This document shows positions 40,861 to 48,517 of a stretch of DNA of 51,642 nucleotides, one piece after another. The notes under the pieces are model-generated. The model worked only from the letters and a program-made list of their open reading frames with translations. It did no database searches and was not told where the DNA came from. Both the position numbers and the translations under genes were made by a program. The stretch comes from Deinococcus yavapaiensis KR-236 (GTDB lineage: Bacteria; Deinococcota; Deinococci; Deinococcales; Deinococcaceae), in NCBI RefSeq assembly GCF_003217515.1, contig NZ_QJSX01000024.1:1-51642 (forward strand), given 5' to 3'. The stretch's first letter is position 1. The number at the start of each line of letters is the position of its first letter.

Positions 40861-41376
40861 ATGAACATCCAAAGCGCCATCCTCGTTCTCGCCACCGCCG
40901 CCTCGTCCTCGCTCGCCGCCGCGCCCACCTCGCTCGTCGGCGAGTGGTACCGAGGGCAGCGCTTCTCTGCGGCCGTCTACGCCGCCGACATGAGCGGCTA
41001 CCGAAGCGCGGGCGGCACGGAGACGGGCGAGCGTATGGTCTTGCATTCCAACGGCACGTACGAGTACGCGTCCATCAAGCCGGGCGCGCACATGGGCTCC
41101 ACGCACACGGGCTACTTGGTGGCGTGCCGCTCGTACTCGGCGACGTTCGAGGCGGGAAAGTACACGGTGAAGGGAGACAAGATCACCTTCTACCCGAACG
41201 ACAACATCGCCATGAACGTTCACGACGCGCCGCAATCGACGGGTTGCAAAGGCATGTCCTGGTCGAAACGGGAACCATCGGCGACGGAAACCGCGACGTG
41301 GACGGTGAAGGGTCGCGTGCTACGCTTCTCGCAGCCCGAAGTGGACAAGAACTTCTTCTACGAGTACCTGCGCTGA
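40861..41376 (+). CDS. Small secreted protein, related to the one at 34954
   Basis: 171 residues; signal peptide MNIQSAILVLATAASSSLAAA. Mature part: LVGEWYRGQRFS, MVLHSNGTYEYAS, Cys in VACRSYSATFEAGKY, VKGDKITFYPND, Cys in STGCKGMSW, and a final VKGRVLRFSQPE strand. Two cysteines and the strand order match the protein at 34954, so both are likely to be disulphide-bonded small beta-barrels outside the membrane. AGGAGG six bases before the ATG. No known family recognised; a lipocalin-like ligand carrier is one option. It converges with a kinase gene 13 bases away. Confidence 0.75.
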   Translation: MNIQSAILVLATAASSSLAAAPTSLVGEWYRGQRFSAAVYAADMSGYRSAGGTETGERMVLHSNGTYEYASIKPGAHMGSTHTGYLVACRSYSATFEAGKYTVKGDKITFYPNDNIAMNVHDAPQSTGCKGMSWSKREPSATETATWTVKGRVLRFSQPEVDKNFFYEYLR

Positions 41377-41389
41377 CGTCGAACGCGGT

Positions 41390-43993
41390 TCAAGCGCCCT
41401 CGAGGTCGCTGCGCCTCGTCGGCAAGCTGAACGAGAAGATCGCCCCGTGCCCGAGGCGGCTCGACGCCCACACCCGACCTCCGTGCTTCGTGACGAGGCG
41501 ACGTACCGTGGCGAGGCCGATGCCCGTTCCCTCGAAGTCCTCCGCGCGGTGCAGCCGTTGAAACACGCCGAACAGCTTGTCGGCGTACTTCTCGTCGAAG
41601 CCCACGCCGTTGTCGCCGACCGAGATCACGAACTCGCGCGGCGCTCGGTCGCACGTCACGGTCACGATCGAACGCGGTTCGTTCGACGAGTACTTCACGG
41701 CGTTGCCGAGCAAGTTCACGAGCACTTGGCGCAGCAGCAACTCGTCGCCCCACACCATCGGCAAGGGCGACACGCGCCACTCGACGTCTCGATCGGCGAA
41801 GTCGGGCGCGAGGTCCGCCTTCGCCGCCTCCAAGATTTCGCCGAGGTCGACGCGCGTGACGTGCAACGGACGGCGCGAGGAGCGCGCGAACGACAAAAGC
41901 GCTTCGATCATGTCGTTCATGCGCGCCGCCGACGACTCGATCACGCCGAGCGGACGCGCGGCGCGCTCGGTCAGGTCCTCGCCGAGGGCGCGCCGCAGCA
42001 ACGCCGCGAAGCTCGCGATGTGCCGTACGGGCGCGCGCAAGTCGTGCGAGATGGTGTACGAGAACGCTTCCAACTCGCGATTGAGGTCCTCGAGTTCCGT
42101 GGTGCGTCCCGCGAGGACGTGCACGGCGCGCGCGCGTTGCAACGCGAGTTGCAGCTGTCCCACGGCTGTTTCCAGTAGCACCTTGTCCGCCCGCCCCCAA
42201 CCGTGCTCGCGGTACAGCGCGACTACCAGCACGCCCAGAGGTTCGGCGTCGACACGAATCGGCAAGGACGCGAGCGAGTGCAGGCGCGCGAGGCTTTCGG
42301 GCGGGAAGTGCTGAGGATTCGGCGTGAAGTGATCGAGGTAGAGCGGCTCGCAAGTGTCGAAGGGCGTGTCGAACGACGGGGCCGCGCCGCGCCGCAAGCC
42401 TTGCCGCAACGCCGCCTCGAACGCCGCGTCGGGCATGACGCCTTTCACGGCGAGCGGCATCCAGCGCTCGCCGCGCACTTCGAAGTACCCGATCAGCCCC
42501 TCGGGCAGCAGCGTCCCCAGGATGTCCTGGGCCCGCTCGACGAGCCGCGTGACGTCCGTCTCCACGGCGAGGTCACGCGTGAGAACCGCGAAGGCGTCGA
42601 GGGCGCGCGTGCGCGCCGTGAGCTCGTTCGTGCGTGCCTCCACGGTGCGCTCCAAGGTGGCGTTCCACTGCTGCGCTTCCTCGAACAGCCGCGCGTGATC
42701 GAGGGCGAGGCCCGCGCGTCGCGCGAGGTCGAGCGCGAAGGCGACGTCCTCCTCGCCGTAACGCCGCGCCGTCTCGGTGGAGGCGAGGGCGAGCACGCCG
42801 ACGGCGTGGCCGTGCGCCATCATCGGCACGCCGATGTACGACCGCAATCCGAGCGCGTGCAGCATCGCCGTGTGCTGAGGCGAGCGGCCCAACGCGTCGA
42901 TGAGCGCGTCCGTCACGGTCGGCAACACGAGCGGCCGTCCCGTGCGCAAGACTTCGGCGGCGCCCCCGAGCGTGTCGAGCGAAATCGGCTCGAAGTCCAG
43001 AGCTTCCCGCAGCATGTCCGCCTTGTCGGGATCGACGTGTGAAACGGCGACCGCGCGCAAGACGTCGCCGCTCGGAAGGTACACGCCGCACCAATCGCCG
43101 AACTCGGGCACGGCGAGTCGCGTGAGCGTCGCGAGGGTCGCCTCGACGTCGAGGGACGCCGCGAGCAGTTCGCCCGCCCGCGCGAGGAACTGCTGCCGCG
43201 ACGTGTGCCGACGCTCGGCGTCGGCGAGGCGGGCGCGTTCCAGCGCTTGCGCGAGGGACGCGGCGAGCTCGGCGGCGAACGTCTCGTCGCTTGGAGAGAG
43301 CGACGCGTTTCGATTCGAGCGCCAGACGAGCACTCCCGACGCCACCTCTCCGGATAAAAGCGGCAAGGCCGCCACGTCGCCCGAGTCGTCTCCGCGCTCG
43401 TACACGAGGAGGCGCTCTCTCCACGCGCGCATCGGCGCAGCGAGCCGCGTCCACGCGTCCGGGGCGGCCCCTTCGGTCGCGCCCACGACCTCCAAAACGT
43501 CGTTCCCCGTCACTTCGCGCAGCACGGCGCCTCGCGTCGCGCCGAGGGCGGGCAAGACGACGTCGAGGGCGGCGAGGGCGACGGCACGCTCGTCGGGAGC
43601 GTTCGACACGGCGCGTGTCAAGGCGGCGAGTCGCTCGCGGCGCGTCTCGCTCGTCTTGCGGGCGGTGATGTCGCGAAAGTGCACGGCCATGCCGTCCTCG
43701 ATCGGGAACATCCGCACTTCCTCCCAAATTCCCAAGCTCGGCAGGAACGTCTCGAACTCGCGCGGTTCACGCGCGTGCATGACGTGCAGGTACTCGCCGT
43801 ACAGCGGCGTGTCGCGCGCTTCCGGAAAGACGTCCCACAGCACCTTGCCGAGCAGTTCGTCGGGGGTCACGCCCGCGAGCGCGGCGGCGCGCGGATTGAC
43901 ATAGGTGTAGTGCCACTCGCGATCGAAGGCGATGACAGGGTCGAGCAACCCCTCGAGGAGCGCCAAGGCCATGGTGGAAAGATGCGAGCTCAT
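41390..43993 (-). CDS. PAS-GAF-GAF-GAF sensor histidine kinase
   Basis: 867 residues without membrane helices. PAS domain at about 10-115 (TYVNPRAAALAGVTPDELLGK), then GAF-like domains at about 125-255, 275-435 and 465-625, and the kinase core: His650 in ISHDLRAPVRHIASFAALL, NLLGNAVKYSS, DNGVGFDEKYADKLFGVFQRL and GTGIGLATVRRL. The HisKA region is of the phytochrome-kinase type, but no conserved bilin-binding Cys context is seen. No receiver is attached, and no response regulator gene is adjacent. A 59-base stretch in the ATPase domain is identical to the kinase at 23190. ATG start has no Shine-Dalgarno; a -10-like TAGACT lies at 44013-44018. Confidence 0.88.
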   Translation of the reverse strand: MSSHLSTMALALLEGLLDPVIAFDREWHYTYVNPRAAALAGVTPDELLGKVLWDVFPEARDTPLYGEYLHVMHAREPREFETFLPSLGIWEEVRMFPIEDGMAVHFRDITARKTSETRRERLAALTRAVSNAPDERAVALAALDVVLPALGATRGAVLREVTGNDVLEVVGATEGAAPDAWTRLAAPMRAWRERLLVYERGDDSGDVAALPLLSGEVASGVLVWRSNRNASLSPSDETFAAELAASLAQALERARLADAERRHTSRQQFLARAGELLAASLDVEATLATLTRLAVPEFGDWCGVYLPSGDVLRAVAVSHVDPDKADMLREALDFEPISLDTLGGAAEVLRTGRPLVLPTVTDALIDALGRSPQHTAMLHALGLRSYIGVPMMAHGHAVGVLALASTETARRYGEEDVAFALDLARRAGLALDHARLFEEAQQWNATLERTVEARTNELTARTRALDAFAVLTRDLAVETDVTRLVERAQDILGTLLPEGLIGYFEVRGERWMPLAVKGVMPDAAFEAALRQGLRRGAAPSFDTPFDTCEPLYLDHFTPNPQHFPPESLARLHSLASLPIRVDAEPLGVLVVALYREHGWGRADKVLLETAVGQLQLALQRARAVHVLAGRTTELEDLNRELEAFSYTISHDLRAPVRHIASFAALLRRALGEDLTERAARPLGVIESSAARMNDMIEALLSFARSSRRPLHVTRVDLGEILEAAKADLAPDFADRDVEWRVSPLPMVWGDELLLRQVLVNLLGNAVKYSSNEPRSIVTVTCDRAPREFVISVGDNGVGFDEKYADKLFGVFQRLHRAEDFEGTGIGLATVRRLVTKHGGRVWASSRLGHGAIFSFSLPTRRSDLEGA

Positions 43994-44082
43994 GAGAAGA
44001 CCGATGTCGTCGAGTCTAACTTACCGCGTCGGGCCGGAGGAGTTCCGGGGCGGGCCTTTCGTGAAGGTGAGATGAAGACACT

Positions 44083-45057
44083 TCAACGGTCGATGGTGCT
44101 CATGTCGGGGTAGCGCTCTCCCGCCACGACGCCCTTCGCGAAGATCGCGTCGAGACGCGAGAGGTCATCCGCGCTCAAGGCGACGTCGACCGCCCCGACG
44201 TTCTCCTCGAGGTACTTCACGCGCTTCGTCCCTGGAATCGGCACGATGTCATCGCCTTGAGCGAGCAGCCACGCCAAGGCGAGCTGACTCGGCGTGCAGC
44301 CCTTCTCGGCGGCGAGGTCTTGCACGACCGTCACGAGCCGCAGATTGCCTTCGAAGTTCTCGCCTTGAAAGCGCGGACTGAAGCGGCGGAAGTCGTCGGG
44401 CGAGAAGTCGTCGGGGCTCTTGATCTGCCCCGTGAGGAAACCGCGCCCGAGCGGGCTGTACGCCACGAAGCCCACGCCGAGTTCCCGGCACGTTGCCAAG
44501 ACCTCGTCTTCGGGATCTCGCGTCCAAAGGCTGTACTCGCTTTGCAGGGCGGCGATGGGATGAACGGCGTTCGCGCGTCGAATCGTGCGCGCTGACGCCT
44601 CGGAAAGCCCCAGGAAGCGCACTTTGCCTTCGCGCACGAGCTCGCTCATCGCGCCGACCGTGTCCTCGATGGGAGTCTTAGGGTCCACGCGGTGCTGATA
44701 GTAAAGGTCGATGTGATCCACGCCGAGGCGCTTCAAGCTCGCTTCGCACGCTTGGCGTACGTACTCGGGTCGCCCGTCGATGCCAAGCCGCTCGCCGTTC
44801 GGGCCGCGCACGTTGCCGAACTTCGTGGCGAGCACCACGCGGTCGCGCCGCCCCTTGAGGGCGCGGCCCACGAGTTCCTCGTTGCGGCCGACGCCGTACA
44901 TGTCGGCGGTGTCGAGGAAGTCCACGCCGAGCTCCAAGGCGCGGTCGATGGTGCGCAGGGACTCGGCTTCGTCGCCCGCGCCGTAGAACTCGCTCATTCC
45001 CATGCAGCCGAGCCCGATGGCCGACACCTTCAAGTCACGTAACGATCGCTGTTGCAC
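44083..45057 (-). CDS. Aldo/keto reductase
   Basis: 324 residues, AKR13-like (YakC group). The catalytic tetrad is visible: Asp in FLDTADMYG with its Tyr, Lys in LATKFGN, His in YYQHRVD. C-terminal NADP-binding segments are AYSPLGRGFLTGQI and IPGTKRVKYLEENVGA. Reduces aldehydes or ketones with NADPH in the cytosol. GTG start with GAAGGAGG at good distance, 12 bases after the kinase stop, so probably co-transcribed with the kinase at 45070. Physiological substrate unknown. Confidence 0.92.
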   Translation of the reverse strand: MQQRSLRDLKVSAIGLGCMGMSEFYGAGDEAESLRTIDRALELGVDFLDTADMYGVGRNEELVGRALKGRRDRVVLATKFGNVRGPNGERLGIDGRPEYVRQACEASLKRLGVDHIDLYYQHRVDPKTPIEDTVGAMSELVREGKVRFLGLSEASARTIRRANAVHPIAALQSEYSLWTRDPEDEVLATCRELGVGFVAYSPLGRGFLTGQIKSPDDFSPDDFRRFSPRFQGENFEGNLRLVTVVQDLAAEKGCTPSQLALAWLLAQGDDIVPIPGTKRVKYLEENVGAVDVALSADDLSRLDAIFAKGVVAGERYPDMSTIDR

Positions 45058-45069
45058 GTCGAACCTCCT

Positions 45070-47658
45070 TCAATGATCCCCGGTGAAAACCGCCTGGTGA
45101 ACGTCGGGCGCGGCGGCGTCGCGCAACGTGAAGTGCACGGTCGTACCCTCGCCGACCGTGGACTCCAGCCAGACGACGCCGCCGTGCCGCTCCACGATCT
45201 TGCGAACGATGGCCAAGCCGAGACCCGTTCCTTCGTAACGGTCGCGCAAATGCAGGCGTTCGAACAACCCGAACACCCGCTCGAAGTACTTTTTCTCGAT
45301 GCCAATCCCGTTGTCCGAGACGGTGAAGTGCCAAAAGTCTCCTTCACGGCGCGCCTCCACGCGCACCAAGGGCGGCACGCCTTCACGGCGAAACTTCACG
45401 GCGTTTCCGACGAGATTTTGGAAGAGTTGCGTCAACTCGCCCTCGTCGCCGAGCACCGTCGGCAACTCGCCCGCCTCCACACGTCCGCCCGTCTCGTCGA
45501 GGAAGGCGGCCAGACGCGTGACAGCTTCGCGCAGCGGTCGTTCGGCCGGCACGGGGCGAGTCAAGTCGCGGCCCACGTTCAGACGCGAGAAGACCAAGAG
45601 GTCGTCGATGAGCACCTTGAGGCGCTCGGCGCCGCGCGTGACGAGCGCCAGGTACTTGCGGCCCGTGTCGTCGAACGCGTTCGCGTAGCGGCGGTTGAGA
45701 ATTTCCGTGAAGCTCGCGATCGTCCGCAGCGGCTCTTGCAAGTCATGCGACGCCACGAAGGCGAAACGTTCGAGTTCCGCGTTGCTGCGCCGCAATTCCT
45801 CGTTGGCGCGTCGCAACTCGTCCTCCGCCCGCTTGCGGTCCGTGACGTCACGAAACATCACCACCGCCCCGACGATTTTGCCGTGCGCCGACCGCAAGGG
45901 AGTGCTGACGTACTCCACCGGGAAGAACGTGCCGTCCTTGCGCCAAAACACCTCGTCGTCCACGTGCCGAACTTCTCCGTCGACGCGCGACGTGAGAATA
46001 GGACATCCGGAGAGCGGGTAAGGCGTGCCGTCCGCGTGCGAGTGGTGCACGAGAGAGTGTTGAGGCCGACCGACGACCTCGTCGTGCTCGTAGCCGATCA
46101 TGCGCAGCGCGGCGGGATTCGCGAACGTCGTGAAGCCCGCCATGTCGACGCCGAAGATGCCTTCCCCCGCCGAGTCGAGCAGCAGCCGATTGAAGGTGTT
46201 GAGGTGCTGCAATTCCTCGTTGGCGCTTTCCAAGGCGTACGTTCGCTCCTCGACGCGCGCTTCGAGCGTTGCGTTGAGTTCGCGCAAGGCGCGTTCCGCC
46301 GCCACGCGCTCCGTGATGTCCGTGTGCACCCCGACCCACTCGCGCACCGTCTCGTCAGCTTGCAAGACGGGCACGGCGCGCACGTGGAAGTGGCGGTACG
46401 TGCCGTCGGGCACTCGCACGCGGTGTGAGATGTCGAACGTGGTGCGCGTCACGACCGAACGCTCCCACGCGTCACGCGTGCGCTGACGGTCGTCAGGATG
46501 CACGGCGTTCAACCAGCCGTATCCTTCGTACTGCTCGCGCGTCTGCCCGGTGAGCCGCGCCCAGCCCGGCTGCTCGCCCAGCAACTCGCCTTCGGGACTG
46601 TTCGTCCACACCGCTTGCCGCGTGGCGTCCACGAGCGAGCGATAGCGCTCCTCGCTACGAATGGCGGTTTCGTGAAGGCGGGCGTTGCCGAGCGCAAGGG
46701 CGGCGCGACTCGCGAGTTCGCGCGCGAACGCCAAGTCCTCGTCACCGTACGCGTGCGTGGCGCGCGTCGAAGCGAGGCCCAGCACCCCGATCGTTTCGCC
46801 GCTCAGCACGAGGGGCACATGGATGACGGAGTGCATTCCGAGTTGCCGCAAGGCGTCTCGTCGCTCGACATCCTCGATCGCGTCGACGAGTTCTGTCGGC
46901 ACGACGGGCAGCAGGAACGATTGCCCCGTCTGCATCACCCACGGAGGCGATCCGACGTCGGTCGCTTGAGCGGGATACTGCGTGAGGTACCAGCGCAGCA
47001 AGTCGATCTTCGCGGCGTCGTCGTGGCCGACCGCGACCGGCCACAAGGATCCGTCGTCGCGCGGCAGATACACGGCGGCCCAATCCGCGACTTGCCGAAT
47101 CGCGAGGGCCATGATGCGCTGTAACGTCTCGCGCACGTCGAGCGACGCCGAGAGGGCGTCGCTGACTTCGGCGAGCATCGTGGCGCGGGCGCGAGCGTGG
47201 CGTTCCTCGTCGAGCAACCGCGCGTGCTCGAGCGCCCGCTCGGCTTCGCTCGCGGCGGCGAGAACCTGAGCGGAGCAGTCTTCGATGCTCGCGAGCAACG
47301 CCACGACGTCGCCGCGTTCGTCCCGAACGGGATGGGCGTCCACGCGGCAGTACCTCACGCCGCTCGGCGCGCTTGCCGTCGGCACCTCGTATTGAAAGCC
47401 GCGCAGCGCTTTGCCGCTTCGCAAGACGTCTCGGTAAGCGCGAACGAGCTCCGGCGGCACGGTGGGCACGACGTCTTGCAAGGCGCGGCCCGCATGTGCC
47501 TCGAGGGGCCAGCCGCTGAGCTGCGCGAACGCGGCGTTGACGCGCAAGCAGTGCAAGTCCGGGTCGTACAGCGCGTGCGCGACGCGCGCCTCCTCGAAGA
47601 GGACGTCGAGCACCGCGAAAATCGGCGGAGACGAGGAAGCGGACCGCTCGGAAGGCAC
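45070..47658 (-). CDS. PAS-GAF-PAS-PAS sensor histidine kinase
   Basis: 862 residues, soluble. PAS-like domain at about 15-130, GAF at 160-330 (ADWAAVYLPRDDGSLWPVAVGHDD), PAS with PAC at 335-455 (SEERYRSLVDATRQAVWTNS, YRHFHVRAVPVLQ), a further PAS at 490-610 (FFPVEYVSTPLRS), then HisKA with His638 in VASHDLQEPLRTIASF and the ATPase domain NLVGNAVKF, DNGIGIEKKYFERVFGLFERL, GTGLGLAIVRKI. This HisKA subtype (SHDLQEPLR) is common in light- and redox-type soluble kinases. GTG start set by a TAGCAT box six bases upstream. No receiver partner nearby; an aldo/keto reductase gene follows. Confidence 0.88.
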   Translation of the reverse strand: MPSERSASSSPPIFAVLDVLFEEARVAHALYDPDLHCLRVNAAFAQLSGWPLEAHAGRALQDVVPTVPPELVRAYRDVLRSGKALRGFQYEVPTASAPSGVRYCRVDAHPVRDERGDVVALLASIEDCSAQVLAAASEAERALEHARLLDEERHARARATMLAEVSDALSASLDVRETLQRIMALAIRQVADWAAVYLPRDDGSLWPVAVGHDDAAKIDLLRWYLTQYPAQATDVGSPPWVMQTGQSFLLPVVPTELVDAIEDVERRDALRQLGMHSVIHVPLVLSGETIGVLGLASTRATHAYGDEDLAFARELASRAALALGNARLHETAIRSEERYRSLVDATRQAVWTNSPEGELLGEQPGWARLTGQTREQYEGYGWLNAVHPDDRQRTRDAWERSVVTRTTFDISHRVRVPDGTYRHFHVRAVPVLQADETVREWVGVHTDITERVAAERALRELNATLEARVEERTYALESANEELQHLNTFNRLLLDSAGEGIFGVDMAGFTTFANPAALRMIGYEHDEVVGRPQHSLVHHSHADGTPYPLSGCPILTSRVDGEVRHVDDEVFWRKDGTFFPVEYVSTPLRSAHGKIVGAVVMFRDVTDRKRAEDELRRANEELRRSNAELERFAFVASHDLQEPLRTIASFTEILNRRYANAFDDTGRKYLALVTRGAERLKVLIDDLLVFSRLNVGRDLTRPVPAERPLREAVTRLAAFLDETGGRVEAGELPTVLGDEGELTQLFQNLVGNAVKFRREGVPPLVRVEARREGDFWHFTVSDNGIGIEKKYFERVFGLFERLHLRDRYEGTGLGLAIVRKIVERHGGVVWLESTVGEGTTVHFTLRDAAAPDVHQAVFTGDH

Positions 47659-47664
47659 GCTCCT

Positions 47665-47670
47665 ATGCTA
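47665..47670 (-). promoter_or_regulatory. -10 box of predicted leaderless promoter
   Basis: TAGCAT on the minus strand, six bases before the GTG at 47658; AGGAGC between them is too close to the start to work as a normal ribosome-binding site. Confidence 0.5.
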
Positions 47671-47730
47671 GCGACGATCTTCGTGACGCTCGTTCGTGAA
47701 AGCTCAATGAGCGCTTCATCTTCGAGCGCT

Positions 47731-48495
47731 TCAGCGGGCCGTCCAGCCCAGGTCGATGTCGAGCACGGCGCCCGTCATTCCCCACGCGCCTTCCGACACG
47801 ACGTAGCTCACGAGCCCCGCGACGTCTCCGGGATCGAGCAGACGCTTGATGGCGGCGGGCTCCAGCATCACCTTCTCCAGCACCTCCTCCTCGGAGATGC
47901 CGCGCGTTCTGGCTTGATCGGCGAGTTGGCCTTCCACGAGGGGCGTGCGAACGTAGCCGGGACACACGGCGTTCACGGTAAGCCCCAGTGGGCCACCTTC
48001 GAGGGCGGCGGTGCGCGTCAAGCCGATCACGCCGTGCTTCGCGCTGATGTACGCGCTCTTGAACGGGCTCGCGACGTGCCCGTGAATGGACGCGACGTTC
48101 ACGATACGTCCGTGGCGCGTACGCGTGAGGTGCGGCCAAGCGTACTTCGACAGCAAAAAGGGCGCGGTGAGCATCACGGCGATCATGCGCTCCCACGTGT
48201 CCTCGGGAAAATCGGCGATCGGATCGATGTGCTGAAAGCCCGCGTTGTTCACGAGGACGTCGAGCGAACCGAGGCTTGACACGGTCTCCTCGACGGCGCG
48301 GCGGCAATCGGCGCGCACGCTGAGGTCCGCTCCGACGAACGCGAAGCCTTCCTCACGGGCGACGCCCTCGGCGCGCTCACCGGGCAAGTCGAGAATCGCG
48401 ACGCGCAGGCCGTCTTCGCGCAAACGACGCGCGACGGCCAGGCCGATGCCGGACGCGCCGCCCGTCACGAGGGCGCTTCGTGTGGTGCTGGTCAT
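47731..48495 (-). CDS. 3-hydroxybutyrate dehydrogenase
   Basis: 254-residue SDR. Beyond the family motifs (TGGASGIG, NNAG, YISAK) it has the stretches typical of D-3-hydroxybutyrate dehydrogenases: AGFQHIDPIADFPEDTWERMIAVMLTAPFLL, SIHGHVASPFKSAYISAKHG, and VCPGYVRTPLVEGQLADQA. It oxidises 3-hydroxybutyrate to acetoacetate with NAD. The nearby 3' end of a CoA-transferase subunit B gene, upstream on the same strand, fits acetoacetate activation to acetoacetyl-CoA. A large ATPase-type regulator gene lies between them. ATG start five bases after a TACGGT box. Confidence 0.88.
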   Translation of the reverse strand: MTSTTRSALVTGGASGIGLAVARRLREDGLRVAILDLPGERAEGVAREEGFAFVGADLSVRADCRRAVEETVSSLGSLDVLVNNAGFQHIDPIADFPEDTWERMIAVMLTAPFLLSKYAWPHLTRTRHGRIVNVASIHGHVASPFKSAYISAKHGVIGLTRTAALEGGPLGLTVNAVCPGYVRTPLVEGQLADQARTRGISEEEVLEKVMLEPAAIKRLLDPGDVAGLVSYVVSEGAWGMTGAVLDIDLGWTAR

Positions 48496-48500
48496 GCCTC

Positions 48501-48506
48501 ACCGTA
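48501..48506 (-). promoter_or_regulatory. -10 box of predicted leaderless promoter for the dehydrogenase
   Basis: TACGGT on the minus strand, five bases before the ATG at 48495, in the 22-base gap after the regulator gene. No -35 recognised. Confidence 0.5.
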
Positions 48507-48517
48507 CCGGCGCCGCG

